Origin: Spirochaetae bacterium HGW-Spirochaetae-2
GTDB lineage: Bacteria; Spirochaetota; Spirochaetia; Sphaerochaetales; Sphaerochaetaceae
NCBI GenBank assembly: GCA_002839355.1
Contig: PGXW01000018.1
Coordinates: forward strand, 1-64,000
Direction: 5' to 3'
DNA: 64,000 nt
The translations under genes were made by a program, and so were the position numbers. The notes beneath the pieces are model-generated. The model searched no databases and had not been told where the DNA came from. It saw nothing but the letters and a program-made list of their open reading frames with translations. Below are positions 26,329-35,186 of the stretch, in pieces; within the stretch, counting starts at the first letter, position 1; each line of letters opens with the position of its first letter.

Positions 26329-27114
26329 ATGGCAAATATCATGAAGAGATTTGGACTTGAGGGACGTACCGCATTGGTGACCGGGGGTGCCCAAGGCATC
26401 GGCAAGGCCTTTTGCGAGGCATTGGGAGAAGCTGGAGCCAAAGTGGCGGTCGTCGATATCAACTTGGCCGCAGCCGAGGAGACTGCCCACGAACTGGAGA
26501 AACGGGGAATTGTCACCATTGCCATCGGAACCGATGTGACAAACCCCGATCAGGTGGCCAAGATGGTCAAGACGGTGGTGGAGAGCTGGGGCAGCCTCAC
26601 CATCGGTGTGAACAACGCGGGTATGGGTCTCTGGCGCGAAGCGTTGACGATGCCCTTCGACCAGTGGCGCAAGATACTCTCGCTGAACCTGGATGCGGTA
26701 TTTCTCTGCGCACAAGCGGAGGCACGGGAAATGGCTCGCAACGGATACGGCAAGATCATCAATACCGCATCCATGTCCGCCCATATCTCCAACACACCCC
26801 AAAACCAATGTGCCTACAACGCATCGAAGGCAGGAGTATTGCATTTGACAAGGAGTCTTGCAGCCGAATGGGCTCCCAAACAGATATGCGTCAACAGCAT
26901 CAGTCCCGGCTATACGAAAACCGACCTGGTGGACAAATTGCTCGAGACTCCAGAAGGTAAGACGATCCTGCCACAGTGGTTGGAACGGATCCCGATGGGT
27001 CGGATGGCGACTACTGGAGACTTGCAGGGTGCGGTCGTCTACCTGGCTTCCGAGGCGAGCGATTATATGACCGGTGCGGACATATTGATCGACGGGGGCT
27101 ATTGCGCCTGGTGA
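26329..27114 (+). CDS. Short-chain dehydrogenase/reductase (sugar-alcohol dehydrogenase-like)
   Basis: A 261-residue classical SDR with [28 protein letters not shown], the catalytic Ser in [10 protein letters not shown], and Tyr-Lys in AYNASKAG. It ends [14 protein letters not shown]. The VVDIN after strand 2 points to NAD. The pattern is close to D-arabinitol, sorbitol and gluconate dehydrogenases of the SDR type. It lies 13 bases after the previous SDR and is last in the operon, before a weak terminator. Confidence 0.85.
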   Translation: MANIMKRFGLEGRTALVTGGAQGIGKAFCEALGEAGAKVAVVDINLAAAEETAHELEKRGIVTIAIGTDVTNPDQVAKMVKTVVESWGSLTIGVNNAGMGLWREALTMPFDQWRKILSLNLDAVFLCAQAEAREMARNGYGKIINTASMSAHISNTPQNQCAYNASKAGVLHLTRSLAAEWAPKQICVNSISPGYTKTDLVDKLLETPEGKTILPQWLERIPMGRMATTGDLQGAVVYLASEASDYMTGADILIDGGYCAW

Positions 27115-27115
27115 C

Positions 27116-27139
27116 GGGGATTCTACCCCTCGTTTTTTT
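27116..27139 (+). terminator. Probable terminator of the transporter-kinase-dehydrogenase operon
   Basis: A short GGGG/CCCC stem with a six-base loop, three further bases, then seven T, starting two bases after the SDR stop. The stem is short, so termination may be partial. Confidence 0.5.
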
Positions 27140-27312
27140 ACGGTAGAAGAAGACTGGCTCCACCACGAGGTGGATGCCGGTCCAAATTTTCATTTTCACC
27201 CTTCTTTCCTCCCCCGTTATCGCCTATAATCAAACTTGTGGCCGATGCAGCCGTTGCCCGGAGCAAAGAAGGCATGGACTCGGTGTTTGCTGACAGCCAG
27301 GAGGGACAAGCC

Positions 27313-28494
27313 ATGCGCATCGCCGGAGCCGGTTGTTGTCTGATCGACTCGATCTACATGCATTGCTCATACAAGGACGAAGCTTTCAAGAAGCTTTGGA
27401 CCCGACAACGGGGAGACGGAGGCCTGATCGAAGGCGGTTTGGTCTTCAGTGAAGATCTTGAGCAGTTTGCCAACAAACCGTATAGGCAGATTCTATCCGA
27501 GCTTGTCGGCGACCGGCAGCCCGATGTCGTAAATCTCGGCGGTCCCGCGGTTGTCGCACTTGTCCACGCGGCCCAGATATTGGCCACCCACCATGTCGAG
27601 GTCTCGTTCTATGGAGCGGTCGGAACCGATACCCTCGCCAAGAAGGTGCGGGATACCACTGACCCCAGCCCATTGCATATGCATCTGAAGGAGATTCCCG
27701 ACCAGCGCACCGCGACGACCGAGGTATTCGACGATCCCTCGGCACGACACGGCAAAGGCGACCGTTCGTTCATAAACACCATTGGAGCCGCAGGCTTCTT
27801 CGGTCCCGACGATATTCCCGAGACTTTTTATGACGCCGAGGTTGTGTTGCTCGGAGGAACCGCCCTTGTACCCCGGCTGCATGACGGGATGCATACCATC
27901 CTGGAGAAAGCGAAACAACGGGGATGCATCACGGTGGTGGGAACAGTCTACGACTTCCGTAACGAGAAGGCGGATCCAAACCAACCTTGGCCACTTGGAG
28001 ACGAACCGTCGTATCGGAACATAGACCTGTTGATTACCGATGAGGAGGAGGCGTTGCGTTTGACCGGGACCCATCATGTCGAACAGGCCTCGCAACAGCT
28101 CATTTCCTATGGTGTGGGGGCACTGGTCATTACTCGGGGAGCCTTGGACATGCTCGTCTGGTCATCTGGGACAACGATACGTGCCTGCAAGCTCCAGCAT
28201 CTGCCGGTAAGTGCTTATATGGATGAAAAAATGGCAGCCGACCCTTCGATTCGCAAGGATACGACCGGCTGCGGTGACAATTTTGTGGGTGGGGTTCTCG
28301 TCTCCCTGGCAATGCAACTGGTCAAGGGAAAGGATATCGATATGGTGGACTTGTGCGCATGGGGTGCGGCATCGGGCGGATTCGCCTGCACGTACCATGG
28401 AGGGACCTACCATGAACAGCAGCAGGGCGAAAAGGCCCGATTGCTGGAACCGGTGGTACATGCATACCGTGAATCGGTGGGAGCAGCAAGGTGA
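27313..28494 (+). CDS. PfkB-family carbohydrate kinase
   Basis: A 393-residue ribokinase-fold kinase. The start is MRIAGAGCCLIDSIYMHCSY; the second PfkB signature is present as DTTGCGDNFVGGVLVS, with the catalytic Asp. The body is longer than ribokinase (about 310), with insertions. The ATG at 27313 has AGGAGGG at good distance; the open frame upstream lacks family resemblance. It is translationally coupled (GTGA overlap) to a mannitol-1-phosphate dehydrogenase-like gene, so a polyol or hexose phosphate is the likely product. Confidence 0.8.
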   Translation: MRIAGAGCCLIDSIYMHCSYKDEAFKKLWTRQRGDGGLIEGGLVFSEDLEQFANKPYRQILSELVGDRQPDVVNLGGPAVVALVHAAQILATHHVEVSFYGAVGTDTLAKKVRDTTDPSPLHMHLKEIPDQRTATTEVFDDPSARHGKGDRSFINTIGAAGFFGPDDIPETFYDAEVVLLGGTALVPRLHDGMHTILEKAKQRGCITVVGTVYDFRNEKADPNQPWPLGDEPSYRNIDLLITDEEEALRLTGTHHVEQASQQLISYGVGALVITRGALDMLVWSSGTTIRACKLQHLPVSAYMDEKMAADPSIRKDTTGCGDNFVGGVLVSLAMQLVKGKDIDMVDLCAWGAASGGFACTYHGGTYHEQQQGEKARLLEPVVHAYRESVGAAR

Positions 28495-29600
28495 AACCCC
28501 TGTTTGTCCAGTGGGGAGCAGGAAATATCGGACGATCCTTCATAGGACAGGTATTTTCCCGCAACGGATATCGTGTCGTGTTCATCGACATCGATGAGAA
28601 CGACTCGGTCTCCGCACTACATGTCAACCAAAAAGCCGAGATCGCCGAGGCTATCGCCGAAGCCGCCCTCATGGGAGTCTCTGTTGGCAAGAACGCTTGG
28701 CCAGGTATCGCACCACAACTGGCTCATGCGATCGCACACCGTCATACAAGCCGTCCCGACCACCCGATCGATATCATCCTTGCCGAAAATATCCACAACG
28801 GAGCAACCTTCACCTCATCGCTGTTGTCATCCCACCTCCCCAAAGGATTCCCCTTGGATTCCTACGTGGGTCTCGTAGAGGCCAGTATCGGAAAAATGGT
28901 ACCAATACAGAAGGCATCCACTCCATTGCTGTTGCGCGCGGAACCGTACAACGAATTGATTGTGGACAGGAATGGTTTCCGCAATACGATTCCCGATATG
29001 AAGGACCTTCATCCGGTCGAACCGATGCAGGCCTACATGGACAGGAAGCTGTTCATACACAATCTCGGGCATGCGGCGAGCGCATACTTCGGCTACCTGG
29101 CCCACCCCGATCAACCGCTGGTCGCACAAGTGCTGGAAGACCCCAGGGTCTTTACCCACGTGCGCAAGACCATGATCCAATCCATGGAGGTGCTTCTGCA
29201 TCTCTATCCGGACGTATTCACCCGCCAGGCATTGGAACGTCACATCGACGACTTGCTGCTGCGGTTCGGCAACCGCGCGTTGGGCGACACGGTATTCCGC
29301 GTCGGCCGGGATTTGAGAAGGAAACTTCGTTTCGACGACCGGATCATGGGAATCATTATCCAGGCACAACGGATCGGTATGGCATGGGACCGTATCGGGC
29401 ATGTATATCTGGCGGCGCTCTCGTTCACCGCAAGCGATACGGATGGCAAGCAACTGCAAGCGGATCAGGCATTCCTGAAGGAGTTGGAGAATCTGAAACG
29501 TCCGGAGATGATTTGCCACGCCTCGGGATGGAAGGACTCGGATTTGCCCCAAGACTTGTGCCGGACCATTTCGCAAGCTTTCGACCTGATCGCCCAGTGA
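28491..29600 (+). CDS. Mannitol dehydrogenase-family protein (mannitol-1-phosphate 5-dehydrogenase-like)
   Basis: A 369-residue enzyme of the long-chain mannitol dehydrogenase family. The N-terminal nucleotide loop is WGAGNIGRSFIGQVF (8-22) with FIDIDE after it. Later segments include ILAENIHNG, GLVEASIGKMVP, and the family's Lys/Asn/His region DRKLFIHNLGHAASAYFGYL. It probably oxidises mannitol-1-phosphate or a similar polyol phosphate to fructose-6-phosphate. It starts with GTG at 28491, overlapping the stop of the PfkB kinase, so the kinase may supply its substrate. Confidence 0.8.
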   Translation: MKPLFVQWGAGNIGRSFIGQVFSRNGYRVVFIDIDENDSVSALHVNQKAEIAEAIAEAALMGVSVGKNAWPGIAPQLAHAIAHRHTSRPDHPIDIILAENIHNGATFTSSLLSSHLPKGFPLDSYVGLVEASIGKMVPIQKASTPLLLRAEPYNELIVDRNGFRNTIPDMKDLHPVEPMQAYMDRKLFIHNLGHAASAYFGYLAHPDQPLVAQVLEDPRVFTHVRKTMIQSMEVLLHLYPDVFTRQALERHIDDLLLRFGNRALGDTVFRVGRDLRRKLRFDDRIMGIIIQAQRIGMAWDRIGHVYLAALSFTASDTDGKQLQADQAFLKELENLKRPEMICHASGWKDSDLPQDLCRTISQAFDLIAQ

Positions 29601-29624
29601 TCTGTACCAACAGGAACCATAGCC

Positions 29625-30209
29625 TCAGATTTCATCTTCCCATTGGCTGGAGCCAAGGGTGAGGTGGTCGAACACAAAGTCGCAACCCTCACCGTTCGAG
29701 GGGGAGCAGGCATAGACGCCGACCGATATCCTTCCCGGATAGGCATGCAGATGGGCCATGCGCATCTGGTTCCAGCTCTTCCCATTTTCCGAACTCTCTA
29801 TGAGAAAATCGGCCCCTTTGCCCTGTACGCGGTACCACATGCTCTGGATGGTGGCATCGATATCGACGGTAGCCCAATCCGAATACCCCAGGTTGGTCAC
29901 GACCGAACCTAGGCGGGAAACGGTTCTCGATTCGGCCTCGATACCGATCTTTATCCAGTTCTCCGTATCGATACGAAGCATGATGCCACCCTGGTCATAC
30001 CTGTTGCAGGGTTCGGCGGAACAGCGCACGACCAGAGAGAAGTCCTCCTCCACGTCCGTGAGCAGACAGTGCCCGTTGTCCCGTCTGAAACCATAATGGG
30101 TCCCCTGCCAGAAATCGGTCTCCGCTTGGGTGGAAATCCGTAATACGGCATCGTTCCATTCATGTTTCGGTTCGTGCAACCAGATCCAGGCTCTCCTCTT
30201 GTCGAACAT
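29625..30209 (-). CDS. DUF1349 family protein (concanavalin A-like fold)
   Basis: A 194-residue beta-rich protein with the DUF1349 pattern: TDFWQGTHYGFRRDNGH, FSLVVRCSAEPCNRYDQGGI, WIKIGIEAE, SVVTNLGYSDWAT and VGVYACSPSNGEG. Members are related to the small beta-sandwich once called regulation of enolase 1 and to beta-xylosidase accessory domains, so sugar binding is possible. There is no signal peptide. It faces the convergent mannitol-phosphate dehydrogenase gene. Confidence 0.8.
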   Translation of the reverse strand: MFDKRRAWIWLHEPKHEWNDAVLRISTQAETDFWQGTHYGFRRDNGHCLLTDVEEDFSLVVRCSAEPCNRYDQGGIMLRIDTENWIKIGIEAESRTVSRLGSVVTNLGYSDWATVDIDATIQSMWYRVQGKGADFLIESSENGKSWNQMRMAHLHAYPGRISVGVYACSPSNGEGCDFVFDHLTLGSSQWEDEI

Positions 30210-30313
30210 GGCGGCCTTCCTCCTTGCCAGCTACAAGTTTTGACTATCACATCACCAACAAGACTACAATGCCTTCAGCACTCTGTAAACATATATCCTT
30301 CGCAAGTGAATGG

Positions 30314-32161
30314 TTACAGCTTTTGAACGAGCGTGAGGAAAAACTGCGTCGGGCGGATATCGTACGTTCCCCAGAACTTCTGGTCTGCCGAAGGTCGAGC
30401 CCTTACCTCGACAACCGCATGGGTACGCAATTTTCGGTACACGAACTCGCTGAATCGGGTGGCGAACACATCGGCATCATCATCCCCAATCTCCTTGAGG
30501 TATGGAAACAGCAGTCTCAACAGTTCTATGGCAAACGTCCGGACAGGAGTCCATTGGTGTCCACTATGCAACAGCAGGAGAAACAGGTAGTTCATCATGA
30601 CCAAAGGTATCGTATCGATCTCGTCGAAGAACGCATAGAACAAATCCTCCAGACTCTCCAGCAAATCCGCTACCCCGATATGTTGTGATCCGTTGGTCAA
30701 TATCTCGAACACGGGAAAAGCAGCCATGGCATCTATCGCGAACAATTCGCTTTCTTCCAATGGCAGGCTCAAGAATTCGTATTCCCGTGATGCGAGCGGC
30801 ACCAATCCAGACAGCTCGAAATCACCCTCGATGGTGGTGATATCGAACATGCCATCGGGAATCTCAGCCCTCCGACTCATATTCTCAATGACGTTCGCCA
30901 ACTCGACCACCAACGCGGCATTCACATCCATGCGTTTGCAACGCGAGTCCAGGTCAAACCGCAACGAGAGTTCCTGTGCGTCGAGGTACTCGTTCAATAC
31001 AGCCCGGGATTTGGCCACATGCTCCAACTCATTGAACAAGTCCTTTGCCATGGGGGTGAATTTCTGTTGCCACGCTCGCCAAGGGCAAGCGAAATCCCTG
31101 ATCTGAGCCGATACGGCAAAAACCGGCAGCGATACACTATTCTGGGGATCGAGGATCTCTTCAGGCTCGACGGCGGGAACAGTCGCAGCCACCAGATGCA
31201 TAAGCGAAATCCACGCCGATTGCGTGCTCGCCAATAGGGCGATGCGTCGGCGCTCGGAATCGATGTACAATGCCGCAATGGCAAACTCGGGAAACTGCCA
31301 ACCGTTTCCCGATTCGTTCGCGAATCGTTGCAACTCGGACGGCACAGGCAATGAACGCATCCGCTTGTCCGGACTATCGAACACCATGCAATGGAAGTTC
31401 CCGCTGCGCGAATGGCGCCATTTCCCCGGTATTTGCTTGGAGTCGAAGCCATCACCAATCGGATACTCATCCCAATAGATATCGATATATTCGTCCTCGA
31501 TCATCGATTCGTTGTGGAATGCGATGGAGTCCAACAGGAGGAAATCGGTGAAGCGTCGGTTTATGGTCTCGGTCATCGAAGTCATATCGAGCGGCGCACC
31601 GGCGTCCAAACCCCCGAAGAAGAACCTGATATCGTCGGAATAGACCGCTGAGAAGGCATGGTGGTAGCCGATCGTCTGGTACTCCTCACCGTTGTGCAGC
31701 ACCAAAGCGATGCGATAGGGAAGCAAGAGGTATTCCTGCTCGTCCACCAGCTTGTGCCTGACGACAAACGGTGTGTCGGTGAAGTCTTCGACCGAAATTT
31801 CGGTCATGGGGAACGATTCCTCCATCGCCACCATGCCATACACCCATTTGGCGGGATTATCGACCAGATGAGACAACAATTCCGCTTGTTCGGAGGACAA
31901 TGCTGATTGGTTCTCCTGCAGGAATACGCCTATCATTGCGGGATTGGCCAGTATCCTTGAAACCACGAATTCGATCCGCTTCTCTGCATACCATTCGGGA
32001 TAGAAGCGGGGCGAACCGGCATCGAATGCCAATGCACCGATCTTCTGGAGACTTGGCGTGAAAAAATCGCGGTCTTCGGCCCAGGCCATCATGAGGGGGA
32101 CCAAGGACCTAACCAGTTCGGAATACCGCTCATATGTTTCGGACGATTGTTTTGGTTTCAT
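30314..32161 (-). CDS. Large unknown protein, about 615 residues
   Basis: I do not recognise the family. The protein is acidic and mostly helical in appearance, with no signal peptide and no clear membrane segment; IPLVMMNYLFLLLLHS near the C-terminus is hydrophobic but short. The middle has a beta-rich part (FHNESMIEDEYIDIYWDEYPIGDG, FAIAALYIDSERRRIALLAS). The C-terminus ends RPTQFFLTLVQKL. The start is uncertain: ATG at 32161, or TTG five codons earlier; the AAGGG seen is too close to the ATG. It stands alone between unrelated genes. Confidence 0.7.
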   Translation of the reverse strand: MKPKQSSETYERYSELVRSLVPLMMAWAEDRDFFTPSLQKIGALAFDAGSPRFYPEWYAEKRIEFVVSRILANPAMIGVFLQENQSALSSEQAELLSHLVDNPAKWVYGMVAMEESFPMTEISVEDFTDTPFVVRHKLVDEQEYLLLPYRIALVLHNGEEYQTIGYHHAFSAVYSDDIRFFFGGLDAGAPLDMTSMTETINRRFTDFLLLDSIAFHNESMIEDEYIDIYWDEYPIGDGFDSKQIPGKWRHSRSGNFHCMVFDSPDKRMRSLPVPSELQRFANESGNGWQFPEFAIAALYIDSERRRIALLASTQSAWISLMHLVAATVPAVEPEEILDPQNSVSLPVFAVSAQIRDFACPWRAWQQKFTPMAKDLFNELEHVAKSRAVLNEYLDAQELSLRFDLDSRCKRMDVNAALVVELANVIENMSRRAEIPDGMFDITTIEGDFELSGLVPLASREYEFLSLPLEESELFAIDAMAAFPVFEILTNGSQHIGVADLLESLEDLFYAFFDEIDTIPLVMMNYLFLLLLHSGHQWTPVRTFAIELLRLLFPYLKEIGDDDADVFATRFSEFVYRKLRTHAVVEVRARPSADQKFWGTYDIRPTQFFLTLVQKL

Positions 32162-32282
32162 ACCCTTGTATAACAATACGGACAGCCATATGCAACAGTC
32201 CGATTCTGTTTTTTTGTCCGAATCTTCCGCAACCGGCGAATATCACTTGTACAGGAGCGGCCTTCTCTGTCATTATCGGGCC

Positions 32283-33188
32283 ATGGAACTCATCATAGGC
32301 CAACTGCTCGCCCTGGTCACCGCGCTTTGTTGGGCACAAAATTCCTTGATATATGCACATGTCGGGGCACAAGTCAGCTCCAACACCACCGCCCACATCC
32401 GAATCTGGATCGCCTTGCCGCTCATGCTGCTGGTGCACCTGGTATTCGAGGGCACGTTGTTTCCCATTGGCATGGATACCTATTCATTCGTGTTGATCGG
32501 ATTGTCGGGTGTGTTGGGATTTTGCATCGCCGACTTGTTCATTTTCAGTTCGTTTGTCCATATCGGTGCCCGCCAGACCATGGTGATCATGACCACCAGT
32601 CCCCTTTTCGGGGCCTTGCTCGCGTGGGTTTTTACGAATGAAGTGCTCACTCCGCTACAGATAACCGGCATGGTGGTGACATTGCTCGGTGTCGCGTGGG
32701 TTGTGCTCGCCGACCGCAGTTCCGGAGTCGCAGGCGACCGGCGCAAGATATTCAAGGGAATTGCGATAGCCCTGGGTGGTTCGTTGACACAGGCAATCGC
32801 CTATGTCATGGCCGACAAGGGAATGACCGAGAGTATCCCCGCAGTCTCGGCGAATGTGGTGCGGTTGACGTTCGGTTTGGGTGCACTCATCGTGTTCGCT
32901 ACCGCACGCAAATCGTTTGTGCGCGACTTCTCGCGTTTCACCGGCAAGGCAGGCCACAAGGCGTTGGTGCTGATCTTGCTGGCGGCGATCGTGGGTCCGG
33001 TCCTCGGTATCATATTGAATCTCCAGGCATTGAAGATGGCTCCGGTCGGGGTGGTGACAACCCTCTCCCAATTGACTCCGGTCATGCTGTTGCCACTGGA
33101 GAAATTCGTCATGAAACGGCATATAACCCTCTCTGCGGTCATCGGTACGCTGGTCGCAGTCGCAGGCTCGGCCCTTCTGTTTATCTGA
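32283..33188 (+). CDS. EamA-family (DMT) membrane transporter
   Basis: A 301-residue protein with ten hydrophobic segments arranged as two EamA repeats. The first begins MELIIGQLLALVTALCWAQN; the second starts near IFKGIAIALGGSLTQAIAYV. Repeat ends show the typical P-L-F-G-A-L-L-A-W-V-F and LSQLTPVMLLPLEKF patterns. The ATG at 32283 opens the first repeat; upstream frame is not DMT-like. It probably exports a metabolite or amino acid. No partner gene is visible. Confidence 0.85.
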   Translation: MELIIGQLLALVTALCWAQNSLIYAHVGAQVSSNTTAHIRIWIALPLMLLVHLVFEGTLFPIGMDTYSFVLIGLSGVLGFCIADLFIFSSFVHIGARQTMVIMTTSPLFGALLAWVFTNEVLTPLQITGMVVTLLGVAWVVLADRSSGVAGDRRKIFKGIAIALGGSLTQAIAYVMADKGMTESIPAVSANVVRLTFGLGALIVFATARKSFVRDFSRFTGKAGHKALVLILLAAIVGPVLGIILNLQALKMAPVGVVTTLSQLTPVMLLPLEKFVMKRHITLSAVIGTLVAVAGSALLFI

Positions 33189-33247
33189 GATGGACAAACC
33201 GTCCACAGTGATTTATCATTGACTATCCACCAGGAGAATGCATTATT

Positions 33248-34435
33248 ATGGAACACACGCTCTCGTACGTCTTCGTAACCCCGTACACGATTGCAAAGAG
33301 TAGGACAGGCGGCGTTGTCAGCCGTCTGCTCAGCCGACTCGACCTGGAGCTGGTCGGAGCCCAGATGATCGCGGCCGACGCTTCGTTCACCTCGGCATAT
33401 GCAAAAATCCTCAAGGACCAGGACGACCCATTGAACCCGGGAGCTTCAACACTTTTAAGCACGTATGTGGAGAACAATATCGGACCTACGGGAACGAGGG
33501 CCCACAGGACACTCATGCTGCTGTTCAGGGGAACCGATGCGTGCAAGAAATTGAGCGACATCTGCGGAGCGTTGTATCCGGAGAACCGTAGCGTCGAATC
33601 GTTGACCGGTGAGACCATCCGCGACACCTATGCCGATTTGATCGTGGATCCGAAGAATCCCAAAAAGGTCACGTACTTCGAACCGGCGGTATTCACTCCC
33701 CGCAACCAGGTGCACGCCGACAAGGTGCTCACCTTGCTCGCGGATTGGCTTCCGGGACAACCGAACATCATCGAGAACGTGATATATCCGAATCCGGAGC
33801 ATATCGAACGGACGTTGGTGATCATAAAACCGGACAACTGGAAATTCGCATCGTCCAAACCGGGTACCATCATCGACATGTTCAGCAGGACAGGCCTGCG
33901 GATCGTGGGCATCAAGGTCCACCGCATGTCGATTTCCGAGGCTCTTGAATTCTACGGTCCGATGCGCGAGTCGTTGAAGCAGCGGCTCGCCCCGGTGTTC
34001 GGCCACAAGGCCAAGGACCTGCTGGAGGAACAGTTCAAGATCCGCCTTTCCGAACAGACCGAAACGGTGCTCGCCAACACTGTCGGTACCGAATATGCCG
34101 CGGACCAATTCGAACAGATTGTCGAGTTCATGAGCGGCCAGCGTCCATCGGTGTGCAAGTTGGAGGAGATGATCGAGCCCGGTACAGTCAAATGCCTGAT
34201 CATGGTCTACGAAGGCGAGCATGCGACCCAGAAGATTCGCGACGTGTTGGGTCCAACCGACCCATTGAAAGCTCCCAGCGGAACGGTACGGCGCGAATTC
34301 GGCAGCAATATCATGGAGAATACGGCACACGCTTCGGCCTCGGTCGAAAAGGCCTTGCGGGAGATGGGTGTGGTCCGCTTCCACTCGAATCCATGCGCCG
34401 AGATCATCCGCTCCTACCTGAACATGCGCAAGTGA
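33248..34435 (+). CDS. Two-domain nucleoside diphosphate kinase (degenerate N-terminal copy, intact C-terminal copy)
   Basis: A 395-residue protein. Residues about 187-370 hold an NDK domain: ERTLVIIKPDNW with the ATP-binding Lys near 194, a central helical insertion, and GTVRREFGSNIMENTAHASA with the phospho-His near 360. Residues about 5-150 repeat the same plan (SYVFVTPYTIAKSRTG, HRTLMLLFRG, LTGETIRDTYADL), but the Lys and His are gone, so this half looks catalytically dead. Normal NDKs are about 140 residues. The enzyme balances NTP pools; the first half may be regulatory or structural. Confidence 0.8.
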   Translation: MEHTLSYVFVTPYTIAKSRTGGVVSRLLSRLDLELVGAQMIAADASFTSAYAKILKDQDDPLNPGASTLLSTYVENNIGPTGTRAHRTLMLLFRGTDACKKLSDICGALYPENRSVESLTGETIRDTYADLIVDPKNPKKVTYFEPAVFTPRNQVHADKVLTLLADWLPGQPNIIENVIYPNPEHIERTLVIIKPDNWKFASSKPGTIIDMFSRTGLRIVGIKVHRMSISEALEFYGPMRESLKQRLAPVFGHKAKDLLEEQFKIRLSEQTETVLANTVGTEYAADQFEQIVEFMSGQRPSVCKLEEMIEPGTVKCLIMVYEGEHATQKIRDVLGPTDPLKAPSGTVRREFGSNIMENTAHASASVEKALREMGVVRFHSNPCAEIIRSYLNMRK

Positions 34436-34459
34436 GCTGTTACAACATACACTCGTGAC

Positions 34460-35158
34460 CTACTTCTTCTGCCCGTAATAGGCGTTCGGACCATGCTTGC
34501 GCTGGTAATGCTTGTCGGTCAGGTATGACGGCAACGGCTGGGCAAGTGGATTTACCGCCAGCGTGATCCAAGCCATCCTGCAAACTTCCTCCAATACCAC
34601 GGCATTGTAGACGGAAGCGGAGGCGTCCTTCCCCCAGGCAAATGGACCGTGACCGGCGACCAACACCATCGGCTGTTCCACGGGATTGATCTGTTCGAAC
34701 ACCTTGATGATCAGAACTCCGGTCTCGTATTCGTAATTGCCCTCAACCTGGTTTCGGCTCATCATGGGCGTACACGGAATCGGCAAGTGGCTATGGTCGG
34801 CATGGGTGGTTCCAAAGACAGGAACCGATTTGCCAGCTTGTGCCCAACCGACCGCATGGGGCGAGTGCGTGTGGGTAATCCCACCGATCTTGGAGAAAGC
34901 CCGGTAGAGGACTAGATGTGTCTGCATATCGCTCGAAGGGCGCATGGAACCTTCCACAACCTCCCCGTCCATATCCAGAACGACGATATCCTCGACCTGC
35001 AGTTTCTCGTAGGGGACACCGGAAGGTTTGATGGCGAATACTCCGGCCGTCCGATCGATCGCCGAGACATTTCCCCATGTATAGAGTGCCAGGTTCCTCT
35101 GGGGAATCTCCATATTGGCTTCCCAAACCGCTTGCTTCAGAGCTTCGTACTGTCCCAT
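34460..35158 (-). CDS. araD: L-ribulose-5-phosphate 4-epimerase
   Basis: A 232-residue class II aldolase-fold epimerase. Zinc ligands are H96 and H98 (THTHSPHAVGW) and H170 (VLVAGHGPFAWGKD), and D77 (SSDMQTHL) is in the place of the E. coli catalytic Asp. The start MGQYEALKQAVWEANMEIPQ and GNVSAIDR are typical. It converts L-ribulose-5-phosphate to D-xylulose-5-phosphate, feeding the pentose phosphate pathway. The ATG at 35158 has AGGAGG six bases upstream. It would be the last step after UlaE and the LyxK-like kinase encoded at 36-46 kb. Confidence 0.92.
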   Translation of the reverse strand: MGQYEALKQAVWEANMEIPQRNLALYTWGNVSAIDRTAGVFAIKPSGVPYEKLQVEDIVVLDMDGEVVEGSMRPSSDMQTHLVLYRAFSKIGGITHTHSPHAVGWAQAGKSVPVFGTTHADHSHLPIPCTPMMSRNQVEGNYEYETGVLIIKVFEQINPVEQPMVLVAGHGPFAWGKDASASVYNAVVLEEVCRMAWITLAVNPLAQPLPSYLTDKHYQRKHGPNAYYGQKK

Positions 35159-35186
35159 ATCGTGCCTCCTGTCTTGTGTATGCACA

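Noticed and set aside
33455-34384. A 309-codon leftward open frame within the nucleoside diphosphate kinase gene
   Set aside because: It is antisense to a gene with conserved NDK motifs and has no ribosome site or family match.
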